64,000 nt of DNA from Novimethylophilus kurashikiensis (GTDB taxonomy: Bacteria > Pseudomonadota > Gammaproteobacteria > Burkholderiales > Methylophilaceae): assembly GCF_003112435.1 (NCBI RefSeq), contig NZ_BDOQ01000019.1, positions 1 to 64,000 of the forward strand. Reading direction: 5' to 3'. Each line of letters starts with the position of its first letter. Positions within the stretch are counted from its first letter, which is position 1. Both the position numbers and the translations under genes were made by a program. The notes under the pieces are model-generated. The model was not told where the DNA came from and ran no database searches. It was given only the letters and a program-made list of their open reading frames with translations. This document shows, piece after piece, positions 9,230-17,815 of this stretch.

Positions 9230-9286
9230 TTAGTAGTGACTAACTCTCAAATTGGTAGTATTGTTACTTCCGAATTGATAGTAACA
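9230..9286. promoter_or_regulatory. Operator-like repeats between hxlR and the SDR operon
   Basis: Three patterns lie in the 104 bases between the divergent starts. TTAGT-AGTG-ACTAA (9230-9243) is an inverted repeat. AATTGRTAGTA occurs twice in direct orientation (9250-9260 and 9273-9283). TGTTACT (9262-9268) and AGTAACA (9280-9286) form a 25-base inverted repeat. HxlR regulators bind such dyads as dimers, so this is the probable site of autoregulation and operon control. Confidence 0.6.
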
Positions 9287-9327
9287 CTTCGATCACGAGC
9301 AATCTACCATAAATGGGGAAGTTAATT

Positions 9328-10146
9328 ATGAGTAAAAGAAATTTGGGCGTCGCATTGGTGACAGGCGCATCTTCAGGCATAGGTGAAGCCACAGCAGAGC
9401 GGCTTGCGAAAGTTGGGTACAAGGTCTACGGCACCAGCCGGCGCGGAGCCCAAGCGGGCCAGCGATCATACGAGATGTTGGCCCTTGACGTCACCAGCGA
9501 TGAATCCGTAGAAGCCGCTGTTGCGGAGCTGATACGGCGGGAAGGCCGTATCGACCTGCTCGTGAACAATGCAGGCTTCAGCGTTGGTCCGGCCGGAGCG
9601 GAAGAGGTTTCGATCAAACAGGCTCAATTGATATTCGACACCAACTTCTATGGGATCGTACGGATGACGCGTGCCGTTGTGCCCCATATGCGACGTCGAG
9701 GAAGCGGCCGCATCATTAACATCGGGTCCGTGCTTGGTTTCCTTCCAGCACCGTATATGGCGCTCTACGCCGCAACCAAGCACGCGGTTGAAGGATATTC
9801 CGAATCGATTGACCATGAGTTGCGTACGCGTGGCATCCGGGTTTCAATCATTCAGCCCGCATATACCAGAACGGGGTTTGAATCGAACCTACTGGAACCT
9901 GACTTGATGCTTGATGAGTATCGCGATGTTCGTATGGCATTGGCTAAGAGGGTGGCAGAGGCGGTCGAAGCCGGAGACGATCCTAGCGTCGTGGCCAATA
10001 CCGTGCTGAAAGCTGCTATGGCGACTCACCCAAAGATCAGATACACAGCCGGTAGTCTTGCCTCTCGCCTGCGATTCCTTCGTAGATTTGCACCCGCATT
10101 TCTGGTTGATGCTGGGGTTCGGAAAGATCTGGGGATCGATGCGTGA
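9328..10146 (+). CDS. Short-chain dehydrogenase/reductase (SDR)
   Basis: 272 residues from ATG 9328, chosen over ATG 9313 because GGGGAAG (9315-9321) is ideally spaced. Motifs: VTGASSGIGEATAERL for NAD(P) binding, NNAGFS, INIGSV with the catalytic serine, and YAATKHAVEGY with the catalytic Tyr and Lys. A later DPSVVANTVLKAA segment fits classical SDRs that reduce ketones or aldehydes. First gene of a three-gene operon with a DoxX-sized membrane protein and an MDR oxidoreductase. The substrate is unknown; the HxlR context suggests a reactive carbonyl or quinone. Confidence 0.88.
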   Translation: MSKRNLGVALVTGASSGIGEATAERLAKVGYKVYGTSRRGAQAGQRSYEMLALDVTSDESVEAAVAELIRREGRIDLLVNNAGFSVGPAGAEEVSIKQAQLIFDTNFYGIVRMTRAVVPHMRRRGSGRIINIGSVLGFLPAPYMALYAATKHAVEGYSESIDHELRTRGIRVSIIQPAYTRTGFESNLLEPDLMLDEYRDVRMALAKRVAEAVEAGDDPSVVANTVLKAAMATHPKIRYTAGSLASRLRFLRRFAPAFLVDAGVRKDLGIDA

Positions 10147-10148
10147 TT

Positions 10149-10565
10149 ATGAAACTCAACTTCAGAAATCTCGCGATACTGACATCGTTTATTTTTTTCG
10201 CTTTGGCGCTCATCTGGATGTTTGCACCCAATCTCTTGCTGTCAAATTGGGGCGTCGAACTTTCATCTTCTGTCGAACTGGTTGGCCGACGTGGGGCAGC
10301 ACTGTATGCGGGAATCAGCGTTATGTTTTTCTCGGCAAGAAACGCTGAGGCATCGCCAGCTCGTTCAGCTTTGGTTGCTGGTTTTGTGGCGGCATGTTTG
10401 ACGCTCGCAGCCCTTGGGTTTTTTGATCTGATGGCTGGTCATGCCAGCCATGGCATTCTGGCTGCCGTATTTATCGAAGTAACTCTTGCGCTGGCGTTTC
10501 TGTATGTAGGACGAGCACGCAGAAATGCGGTCACATTTAACAAGAAACCGGGGATTAAACGATGA
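10149..10565 (+). CDS. Small four-helix membrane protein, function unknown
   Basis: 138 residues from ATG 10149 (GTG 10143 is also possible). Four hydrophobic segments are visible, with a central ELVGRRGAALYAGISVMFF and a basic C-terminus. It resembles small DUF4345/DoxX-like membrane proteins but I do not assign a family. It starts next to the SDR stop and its stop overlaps the following start (ATGA), so it is translationally coupled within the operon. Confidence 0.7.
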   Translation: MKLNFRNLAILTSFIFFALALIWMFAPNLLLSNWGVELSSSVELVGRRGAALYAGISVMFFSARNAEASPARSALVAGFVAACLTLAALGFFDLMAGHASHGILAAVFIEVTLALAFLYVGRARRNAVTFNKKPGIKR

Positions 10566-11569
10566 AAGCACTTATCTTGAAACGTTATGGTCGCACTGAC
10601 CAAATCGAATTCGCCGACATTCTACGGCCAACGATCAAGCCGGACGAAATTCTCGTCCAAGTCCACGCTGCCGGTTTAAACCCTATCGACTACATGATCC
10701 CGAAAGGCACATTCAAGCCCATCCTCCGATTTCAGCTACCTGCCACGATGGGTAGCGATCTGGCAGGTGTCGTGATGGAGGTGGGAAGTCGAGTGACGCG
10801 ATTCAAGCCAGGTGATTCCGTTTTCGCCAGTATCTTCGATCTGGGTACGGGAGCGCTCGCTGAATTTGCTGCCGTGCCCGAGAGCGCTGCCGCGATCAAA
10901 CCGGAAAACCTGGACTTCGAGCAAGCGGCCTCGATCCCGATGGTCGGGCTTACGTCGTGGCAAGCGCTCAAAGTGCGAGCAGGCATCAAACCCGGTCAAA
11001 AGGTATTCATCCCCGCAGGTTCTGGCGGCATTGGCACCTTCGCAATTCAGCTTGCAAAACACCTCGGAGCAAAGGTGGGGACGACCACCAGTACAGATAA
11101 CGTGGCGCTGGTTCAACGCCTCGGAGCAGATGTGGTGATCGATTACAAGAAGCAGGAATTTGAGAATGTGCTACGGGACTACGATGTTGTACTGGGTACT
11201 GTCAGAGGCGATGCAATCGAGAAGTCCCTGCGGATTTTGAAGCCCAGGAGCAGAGTTGTCTCACTCATCGGACCACCGGACGCTGCGTTCGCTCGTGCCA
11301 GAGGCATGAACTTCTTCATGAAGTTTGTATTCGGTCTGATGAGTGGCAAGATCATACGCAAAGCCATGAAACGCGGTGTCGAATATTCATTCTTGTTTGT
11401 CCATCCAGACGGTCGTCAGTTAGCAGAAATAGGGGAGCTTCTTAGCACGGGACGCATCCTCCCTGTGATCGATAAGGTATTTCCGTTCGATGAATCAAAA
11501 GAAGCACTTGCGTATCTTGAAAAAGGCAGGGCCAAGGGGAAGGTCGTTGTGCAGATGGGAAATACGTGA
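10562..11569 (+). CDS. Zinc-free MDR-family NADP-dependent oxidoreductase (quinone reductase-like)
   Basis: 335 residues. N-terminal GroES-like domain (AAGLNPIDYMIPKG, TMGSDLAGVV) and a Rossmann domain with AGSGGIGTFAIQLAKHLGAKV. The zinc-binding cysteines of alcohol dehydrogenases are absent, which points to the quinone oxidoreductase branch, including 2-haloacrylate reductase and enoyl reductases. Its ATG overlaps the previous stop. With the SDR and HxlR genes it looks like an inducible detoxification cassette for quinones or enals (inference). Confidence 0.87.
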   Translation: MKALILKRYGRTDQIEFADILRPTIKPDEILVQVHAAGLNPIDYMIPKGTFKPILRFQLPATMGSDLAGVVMEVGSRVTRFKPGDSVFASIFDLGTGALAEFAAVPESAAAIKPENLDFEQAASIPMVGLTSWQALKVRAGIKPGQKVFIPAGSGGIGTFAIQLAKHLGAKVGTTTSTDNVALVQRLGADVVIDYKKQEFENVLRDYDVVLGTVRGDAIEKSLRILKPRSRVVSLIGPPDAAFARARGMNFFMKFVFGLMSGKIIRKAMKRGVEYSFLFVHPDGRQLAEIGELLSTGRILPVIDKVFPFDESKEALAYLEKGRAKGKVVVQMGNT

Positions 11570-11947
11570 AACGCCCAGGAATGGCCTAAGATTGGCGGCA
11601 GTTTTGGTGCTTGGCTGCTAGAAATCATCCTAGTGCAAAGCGGCAGCTGTGAATTAGATTTGGTACACAGATATTGTTCTTGCTACCGCCCCTGCACTAG
11701 CTAATTTGTCTATCCGCGAGCCTTACCCAAAGGCAGCCGTGATGCCAGCCTACTTGGAGTAAGCATTGGATTTAATGTATGTCCGCTTTTGGTAGCCGAT
11801 AGCGGTCACCTCGATCTTGGTGGACCAGATAATCCCTATCTGTATGTAAATCCCTAGAGTTTTAAGGATATTTTCTGCGCCTACAGATTGGCTTATCCTG
11901 AGTACCTGCCATATTTCCAGCTAAAAGCAGCCGAAAGGGAAAATGCA
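11570..11947. other. Intergenic stretch without a recognisable gene
   Basis: 378 bases with no supported reading frame; the frame open from 11888 belongs to the following gene but lacks a start signal there. A CCGCT (11783-11787) / AGCGG (11801-11805) dyad lies inside a sequence resembling decayed gene remnants in other proteobacterial intergenic regions. It marks the right edge of the HxlR cassette. Confidence 0.4.
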
Positions 11948-13078
11948 ATGACAACCGTTGCGCTGATGGTTTCTACGCGAAAGGGTGCGTGGATATTCCA
12001 AACCGATTCGAACCGGGCTGCTTGGAAGGTCAACGGCCCGCATTTTCTCGGGCATATCATCAATCATCTGGTGCTTGATCCCCGTGATCGCACGACGTTG
12101 CTGGCTGCCGCCAGTACAGGGCATCTGGGGCCGACCATTTTTCGTTCTACCAATTGGGGACAGACCTGGGAGGAGGCGGCGAAACCGCCCGCATTTGCCC
12201 AGGCACCCGAGGGGCAAAACGGCCGTTCGGTCAAGCACACGTTCTGGCTAACGCCAGCGCACGGTAATGAGCCGGATGTCTGGTACGCGGGCACCTCGCC
12301 GCAAGGGCTCTTTCGCTCAGCCGATGGCGGCAGGACGTGGGCTGCGTTTTCCAGCATCAACGACGATCTGAAATATCGCGAGTGGATGGGCAGCGAGAAA
12401 GACGGCACGCCGGACGGCCCCAAGCTGCATTCGATCATCGTCGATCCGCGGAACCCGAAGCATTTGTACTTCGGCATGTCGGGCGGCGGCGTGCACGAGT
12501 CGCTCGACGGCGGCGAGACGTGGCGCGTTCTGATTTCGGGCATGGACGTGGTCGAGGGCTTCGGTTTCGATGCCACCAACCCGATGTTTCACGATCCGCA
12601 CTGCATTCGCCTGTGCCCCAGCAACCCTGATCGCCTCTACCAGCAAAATCACTGCGGCATCTATCGCCTCGACCGGCCGTCCGACACTTGGGTACGTATC
12701 GGTAAGAACATGCCCAGCGAAGTCGGCGATATCGGCTTTACGATGACGCTGCATCCCCGCGACGACAACACGGCCTGGGTGTTCCCGATGGATGGCACCC
12801 AGGTATGGCCGCGTACCAGTCCGGGGGGAAAGCCGGCGGTTTATGCGACGCACGACGGCGGCGCAACCTGGCAGCGTCGCGATGCAGGCATGCCGAAAGA
12901 GCAGGCATGGTGGACGGTAAAACGCCAAGCAATGTGCAGCGACAGCCACGACCCGGTGGGGCTTTATTTCGGCACGACCAGCGGCGAGCTCTGGATGAGC
13001 CGGGACGAAGGCCAATACTGGGAGTGCATTGCGCAGCATCTACCGGAAATCTACGCGGTGGAAGCAATAGTGCTCTAA
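11948..13078 (+). CDS. Asp-box (BNR) beta-propeller protein, sialidase/Ycf48-like
   Basis: 376 residues from ATG 11948, chosen for the AAAGGGA upstream; 20 extra codons are open before it. Asp-box motifs of the S/T-x-D-x-G-x-T-W type repeat: SADGGRTW, SLDGGETW, THDGGATW and the variant SRDEGQYW. There is no signal peptide, so it is probably cytoplasmic. The fold is shared by sialidases, Ycf48 and Vps10-like proteins, but sialidase catalytic residues are not evident, so glycosidase activity should not be assumed. The next gene, 12 bases downstream, encodes a ThiS/MoaD-like protein. Confidence 0.82.
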   Translation: MTTVALMVSTRKGAWIFQTDSNRAAWKVNGPHFLGHIINHLVLDPRDRTTLLAAASTGHLGPTIFRSTNWGQTWEEAAKPPAFAQAPEGQNGRSVKHTFWLTPAHGNEPDVWYAGTSPQGLFRSADGGRTWAAFSSINDDLKYREWMGSEKDGTPDGPKLHSIIVDPRNPKHLYFGMSGGGVHESLDGGETWRVLISGMDVVEGFGFDATNPMFHDPHCIRLCPSNPDRLYQQNHCGIYRLDRPSDTWVRIGKNMPSEVGDIGFTMTLHPRDDNTAWVFPMDGTQVWPRTSPGGKPAVYATHDGGATWQRRDAGMPKEQAWWTVKRQAMCSDSHDPVGLYFGTTSGELWMSRDEGQYWECIAQHLPEIYAVEAIVL

Positions 13079-13090
13079 GGATTCCGCGCG

Positions 13091-13348
13091 ATGAAAGTGC
13101 TTATCCCCAGTGCTTTGCTGTCATATACCGGGGCAAGCCAGGTCGATGCTTCAGGGGCGACCCTGGGTGAGGTTCTGGACGAACTGGATCGGCAATATCC
13201 CGGTATTCGCTTTCGCATGATCGACGAGCAACAACAGGTGCGTCGTCACATCCGGGTCTTCGTCAATGGTGTATCGGCGGAAAACTTGTCGCTGCCGATA
13301 CAGCCCGATGATCAAGTAGTGATTGTCCAGGCCTTGAGCGGCGGATAA
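13091..13348 (+). CDS. MoaD/ThiS-like ubiquitin-fold protein
   Basis: 85 residues ending in the diglycine SGG that sulfur-carrier proteins use for adenylation and thiocarboxylation. The segment IRVFVNGVSAENLSLPIQPD and the terminal DQVVIVQALSGG fit the beta-grasp fold. Ordinary MoaD and ThiS genes sit beside moaE or thiG, and neither is here. The gene is paired with the Asp-box propeller, so it may serve a dedicated sulfur-transfer or protein-tagging role with that partner (inference). Start ATG 13091. Confidence 0.82.
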   Translation: MKVLIPSALLSYTGASQVDASGATLGEVLDELDRQYPGIRFRMIDEQQQVRRHIRVFVNGVSAENLSLPIQPDDQVVIVQALSGG

Positions 13349-13366
13349 AAGCCTGGGTCACCTGAA

Positions 13367-14473
13367 TCAAGCTTTATTCTTAGTTACAGAATTCTTGGTT
13401 ACAGATTCCCGCAACAGCAAGGCACGTTTGCGATCCACACCCCAGCGATAACCGGAAACGCTGCCATCGCTTCGCACCACGCGGTGGCATGGAATTGCCA
13501 CGGCCAGAATATTGGCGGCACAGGCGCTCGCTACTGCACGAATCGCCTTCGGTACACCAATGCGATGCGCCAGTTCGGAATAGCTGAGCGTCGAACCTGC
13601 GGGTATTTCCTGCAAGGCTTGCCACACCCGTTGCTGGAAGGCGGTGCCGCGCACATCCAGGGGCAAATCCAGGCCGAGGCCAGGCGTTTCGACGAATCCG
13701 ACGACTTGCGCGACGAGATGCTCAAATGACGGATCGTTGCCTACCAAATGCGCGTTGTGGAACCGGTCCTGCAATTCATGGACGAGCTTTTCCGGATCGT
13801 CCCCGAGTGCAATGGCGCAGATGCCGCGATCGCTGACAGCGACCAGAATTGCACCGAGAGAACACTCGCCTACTGCGAAACGAATGTCCGTATCGACACC
13901 TCCAGACCGGAATCGCGAGGGCGTCATGCCGAGCACGCGATTCGATTTTTCGTAGAACCTGCTTTGCGTGCTATAGCCCGCGTCATAGATGGCTGCCGTC
14001 ACTGTCGGATGTTGCCGCAGTTCATTTCGTACGCGTTCGGCTTGCTGGGCGGCCACATAGCGCTTGGGTGTGAGGCCGGTCACCTGCTTGAATATGCGAT
14101 GGAAATGGTAGGTGCTCATCTCCGCGATGCCAGCCAAGGTATCCAATGCTGGCGGTGTTTCAGCCGCGTTAACAAAACGACAGACCTTGGCGATCAAGGC
14201 TGCGTGTCGTTGCTTCAATGTCGGTTGGTCAGGTCGGCACCGTTTGCAGGGACGGAACCCCGCCTGCTCGGCTTCGGCCGATGTGAGGTGAAAGCGGACA
14301 TGCTCAGGTTTAGGTAACCGTGCCCGGCACGAAGGCCGGCAATAAACGCCCGTGGTGGCGACAGAATAGTAAAAGGCGCCATCCGCAGACGGGTCGCGAA
14401 GGAGCACCTGAGCCCAACGCGGGTCATTGCTTGTGACTGCCGCCGCTTCTGCCGATTTGTTTGAAAGCTTCAT
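13367..14473 (-). CDS. ada: Ada, DNA methylation repair protein and transcriptional activator
   Basis: 368 residues. The N-terminal zinc domain has cysteines 45, 49, 76 and 79 (GVYCRPSCRARLP and FRPCKRC); C45 corresponds to the E. coli phosphotriester methyl acceptor C38. An AraC-type helix-turn-helix follows (TYHFHRIFKQVTGLTPKRY). The C-terminal O6-methylguanine methyltransferase carries IPCHRVV with acceptor C329. Methylated Ada activates the adaptive response; the AlkA-type gene at 48.6 kb is a plausible regulon member. The last residues repeat SVTKN twice, a short tandem duplication outside the catalytic domain. Confidence 0.95.
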   Translation of the reverse strand: MKLSNKSAEAAAVTSNDPRWAQVLLRDPSADGAFYYSVATTGVYCRPSCRARLPKPEHVRFHLTSAEAEQAGFRPCKRCRPDQPTLKQRHAALIAKVCRFVNAAETPPALDTLAGIAEMSTYHFHRIFKQVTGLTPKRYVAAQQAERVRNELRQHPTVTAAIYDAGYSTQSRFYEKSNRVLGMTPSRFRSGGVDTDIRFAVGECSLGAILVAVSDRGICAIALGDDPEKLVHELQDRFHNAHLVGNDPSFEHLVAQVVGFVETPGLGLDLPLDVRGTAFQQRVWQALQEIPAGSTLSYSELAHRIGVPKAIRAVASACAANILAVAIPCHRVVRSDGSVSGYRWGVDRKRALLLRESVTKNSVTKNKA

Positions 14474-14649
14474 TGCTGCACCATATCCCCAACGTCATGG
14501 GTAATCAATTTATGCCATGGGATCAAACCTGCCACCCCGACTCTTGCGATTGAATTTTCGTGTGTCCTAAGAAGCTGAGATCGCGCAGAAAGCAGCTGTA
14601 AAAATGCGCTAATATCCAGCGATATCGGCATTTTTAGAGGCGTTTTGCG

Positions 14650-15150
14650 ATGCACGTAAACATTCAATCACCTGTCGTCGACTTGTTGCAGCGGCAAGGC
14701 ATTCCGTTCGGCGTCATCGAGATCCCACTGACCGAAGATAAAAAGCCTATTCGCAATCTGGAAGAGTTGCTCTCGAATCAGGGGCTGGACCCCAAATCGG
14801 TGGTGCGTAGCGTGCTTTTCAAGACGGCTTCGGAGCGCTTCGTTTTATTGGCAGTTGCTGGGGGCGGCCGGGCAGATTGGGCGGTCTTGCGACAGCATTT
14901 GAACGAACGCAAATGCCGAATGGCGGAGTTCGATGAAGTGGCCGAGGCTACGGGCTATATCGTGGGCGCCGTTCCGCCGGTTGCGCTGCCGAGTGAGATC
15001 AAGGTTCTGGTTGACGACAGCGTGAAAAACTATGAGACGGTGGTGATCGGCAGCGGCGTGCTGGGGTTTGCCTTATCGCTGAAAGGCGCCGATTTGTTGC
15101 GGCTGCTGGCAGATGCCGATCAAGGAGCGTTTACCAGTCGAGAGTCATGA
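14650..15150 (+). CDS. YbaK/ProX-type aminoacyl-tRNA deacylase
   Basis: 166 residues. VRSVLFKTASERFVLLAVAGG and the later IVGAVPPVALP segment, with its central GxxPP, are the YbaK/EbsC/ProX deacylase core. Such proteins hydrolyse mischarged aminoacyl-tRNA in trans, often Cys- or Ala-tRNA-Pro. An AGAGG lies about 11 bases before ATG 14650. It is transcribed away from ada and ends before a strong terminator. A ProRS with its own insertion domain is encoded at 61.8 kb, so this protein probably edits a different error. Confidence 0.85.
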   Translation: MHVNIQSPVVDLLQRQGIPFGVIEIPLTEDKKPIRNLEELLSNQGLDPKSVVRSVLFKTASERFVLLAVAGGGRADWAVLRQHLNERKCRMAEFDEVAEATGYIVGAVPPVALPSEIKVLVDDSVKNYETVVIGSGVLGFALSLKGADLLRLLADADQGAFTSRES

Positions 15151-15203
15151 ATGAGGCCTGTTGTAGAGGATCTGAAGTTTGCTATTAACCTCTCTCTACA
15201 AAC

Positions 15204-15236
15204 CAAAAGGCCGCTTCCGATGGGAGCGGCCTTTTG
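15204..15236. terminator. Bidirectional rho-independent terminator
   Basis: AAAAGGCCGCT / AGCGGCCTTTT forms an 11-bp stem with flanking A and T runs. It sits between the convergent YbaK-type and dienelactone hydrolase genes and can end both transcripts. Confidence 0.9.
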
Positions 15237-15264
15237 ATTTAACGAACTGCAATGACGCCGGGAA

Positions 15265-16155
15265 TCAGCTGCGCAGGTAGGCATTGAAGAAGGCGAGGGT
15301 ACGTTCCCACGCGGCTTTGGCGGCTTCGGCATCGTAGCGCGGCGTGGTGTCGTTGTTGAAGCCGTGCTGTACTCCGGGATAAATGTAGACCTCGTAATTC
15401 ACCCCGGCCTGGTTCAAGGCCGCTTCGTAAGCTGGCCAGCCGGCGTTGATTCGCTCGTCTGCCCCGGCGTAATGAAGCAGCAGTGGCGCCTTGATCTTCG
15501 GCACGTCCTCTGCCGGAGGTTGCCCCCCGTAAAACGCCACGGCCGCATCCAGGTCCGGCAGTTGGGTCGCCAGATAATTGGCGATTCCTCCGCCATAGCA
15601 AAAGCCTACGACGCCCACCTTGCCGTTGCCTTCCGACAGGGTTTTCAGCACACGCGCTGCGGCAATAAAGTCCTGCCGGGTTTTGGCCTGGTCGAGTCGC
15701 GGGAACAACTCGCGGGCCTTGTCCTCGTCGCCCGGATAACCGCCTAGCGAAAACAGTGCGTCCGGTGCGAAAGCGATAAATCCCTCCAGTGCCAACCGCC
15801 TCGCGATGTCCTCGATATGCGGGTTGAGGCCGCGGTTTTCGTGGACGACAAGAATCGCGGGTAATTTATCTTCGACGTCGGCCGGTTTTACCAGGTAGCC
15901 GCGCAACTTGCCGTAGCCGAGCGGGGAGGGGTACTCGACATAAGTGCCCTCGATGCGATCGTCGTCCTTGCTGACTTGCTCGGCCTCGGCAAAACGCGGG
16001 CTCAATGCCTCCAGAAGTCCCGCTGCCGTCACACCGCCGACCGCAAACTGCGTTGTCGAATCGAGAAACTGTCGTCGGCTGATATTGCCGTGCACGAGAG
16101 CATCGAACATCTTGAGCACTTCGGGATGGAAGTCGCGGGCTGTTTTTCTTGTCAT
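15265..16155 (-). CDS. Dienelactone hydrolase-family protein with N-terminal Tat-like signal
   Basis: 296 residues from ATG 16155, chosen for the GAGG 10 bases upstream; an ATG at 16209 would add 18 residues. The nucleophile lies in GFCYGGG (cysteine), the acid in AGADERI and the histidine in GVQHGFNND, the dienelactone hydrolase triad. Residues about 25-50 hold SRRQFLDSTTQFAVGG followed by a hydrophobic stretch, a twin-arginine-like signal typical of YghX-type relatives. It may act in the periplasm on lactones or esters; the substrate is unknown. Confidence 0.87.
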   Translation of the reverse strand: MTRKTARDFHPEVLKMFDALVHGNISRRQFLDSTTQFAVGGVTAAGLLEALSPRFAEAEQVSKDDDRIEGTYVEYPSPLGYGKLRGYLVKPADVEDKLPAILVVHENRGLNPHIEDIARRLALEGFIAFAPDALFSLGGYPGDEDKARELFPRLDQAKTRQDFIAAARVLKTLSEGNGKVGVVGFCYGGGIANYLATQLPDLDAAVAFYGGQPPAEDVPKIKAPLLLHYAGADERINAGWPAYEAALNQAGVNYEVYIYPGVQHGFNNDTTPRYDAEAAKAAWERTLAFFNAYLRS

Positions 16156-16283
16156 GGAACACCTCGAGGGAAAATCGGTGGGTAGCGATGGATCTTGTTG
16201 GTTAGTCAAGGTGAAAGCCGGAAGGTTTTCAATCCCGCCTCAATGGGGTGGTTATTATATTTGCCTGAGATTCCCTCATCAAA

Positions 16284-17690
16284 TCAGCCGACCATCAGGG
16301 CGAGCTTTTTGATCGCTGCCTCGACTTCCTGGGTGTATGGATGGCCGTAATTCAACCTGAGGTAGTTCTTAAAGCCGCGGTGGGCCGAGAATATCGGGCC
16401 GGGGGCCACGCTGATGCCATTCTCCAGGGCGCTACGGTGCAGTGCGAGTGCGTCGGTATCGTCCGGCAGCTTGATCCAGAAAAAATAACCGCCTTCGGGG
16501 CGAGTAATGCGTGTTCCCTCTGGAAAATACCGTTGTATGGCTTCCAGGTATTGCATCTGTTGCAGCATGAGCGTGTGCCGCAACTGCCTCAAGTGACGAT
16601 CGTAGCCACCCTTGCCAAGGTAACTGGCGAGTGCCTGCTGGGCGGGAACGGAAGTGGCGAGGGAGGTCGTGAGCTTGAGCCGTTCGAGCTGCTTGGCGAA
16701 ACGCCCGGGTGCGGTCCAGCCCACCCTGTAGCCCGGCGCGAGACACTTGGAGAAGGATGCGCAATGCATGACCCAGCCCTCGGTATCGAAGGCCTTGGCA
16801 GGGGGTGGCCGTTTCTCGCCGAAGTAGAGTTCGCCATAGACGTCGTCTTCGATGAGCGGTATTTGATGGCGCGTGACAAGTTGCACCAGGCGTTGCTTGT
16901 GCGCTACCGGCATCAGGCTGCCTTGCGGATTCTGGAAATTGGTCATCAGCCAGCAGGCCTGCGGGCGGTGCTTTTCGATGGCCTCTTCGAAGCAGTCGAG
17001 GTCGATGCCGGTGACGGGATGGCTGGGCACTTCGACCGCTTTGAGCCCGCTACGCTCGATGCATTGCAGCGCGGCGTAAAACGTCGGCGATTCGATGAGT
17101 ACGGTATCGCCGGGCCGAGTGACGGCGGCAAGGCAGAGATTCAGCGCTTCCATGGCGCCGTTGGTAATGACGATCTCGTCGACGGGAACTTGAATGCCGT
17201 CGATGCGGTAGCGCAGTGCAATATGACGGCGTAACTCCTGGTCGCCCGGACCCAGGTCTTCGACGGTCCGCCAAGGATCCATCTGCTGCACCGTCGATGC
17301 GATGTGGCGAGCGAGGCGAGCCATGGGAAACAGCAGGGGGCTGGGAAAAGCGGAGCCGAACGGGATGCTTTTGCGAGCGCGCGTGGCTTCCAGCACTTCG
17401 AATACCAGTTCGCTGACGTCCAGTTCCTGCGGTTGCGAGTGGGTCGTTGAGGTAGGCGCCGGCAGCGCTTGCAAACGCTGCGACCCAAGGGCGACAAAAT
17501 AGCCCGAGCGTGGCCTGGCCGTAATGACACCGCGCGCCTCCAGCAAGTAATAGGCTTCGAACACGGTCGATGGGCTCACACCGCGGCTCGTGCTGGTTTG
17601 GCGAACCGACGGCAAGCGGTCGCCCGGCCGCAGCATGCCCTCCTGGATGGAGCGGGCAATATCGTCGGCAAGTTGTTCGTAGCGTTTCAT
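16284..17690 (-). CDS. MocR/PdxR-type GntR regulator with aminotransferase domain
   Basis: 468 residues from ATG 17690 (MKRYEQLADDIARSIQEG, the usual family start); an upstream start at 17723 is less likely. A GntR winged helix (about 1-75, RLPSVRQTSTSRGVSPSTV) is joined by a linker to an aspartate aminotransferase-fold domain with the PLP lysine in SFSKCLAPGYRVGW. MocR proteins use PLP or an aminated ligand as effector. It is divergent from ccoG. The regulated gene is unknown, and ccoG is not a typical MocR target. Confidence 0.9.
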   Translation of the reverse strand: MKRYEQLADDIARSIQEGMLRPGDRLPSVRQTSTSRGVSPSTVFEAYYLLEARGVITARPRSGYFVALGSQRLQALPAPTSTTHSQPQELDVSELVFEVLEATRARKSIPFGSAFPSPLLFPMARLARHIASTVQQMDPWRTVEDLGPGDQELRRHIALRYRIDGIQVPVDEIVITNGAMEALNLCLAAVTRPGDTVLIESPTFYAALQCIERSGLKAVEVPSHPVTGIDLDCFEEAIEKHRPQACWLMTNFQNPQGSLMPVAHKQRLVQLVTRHQIPLIEDDVYGELYFGEKRPPPAKAFDTEGWVMHCASFSKCLAPGYRVGWTAPGRFAKQLERLKLTTSLATSVPAQQALASYLGKGGYDRHLRQLRHTLMLQQMQYLEAIQRYFPEGTRITRPEGGYFFWIKLPDDTDALALHRSALENGISVAPGPIFSAHRGFKNYLRLNYGHPYTQEVEAAIKKLALMVG

Positions 17691-17815
17691 CGAGTGCTCA
17701 TTATGAAGGTTCTTGTAGCGCAACTGATATGGTTTTTTAATGCAAAACTGAATCTGTTATTCAGTGATGTACATTTCTACCATACGAACTCCTGTCATTG
17801 CGTCCGGAGTTCGTC

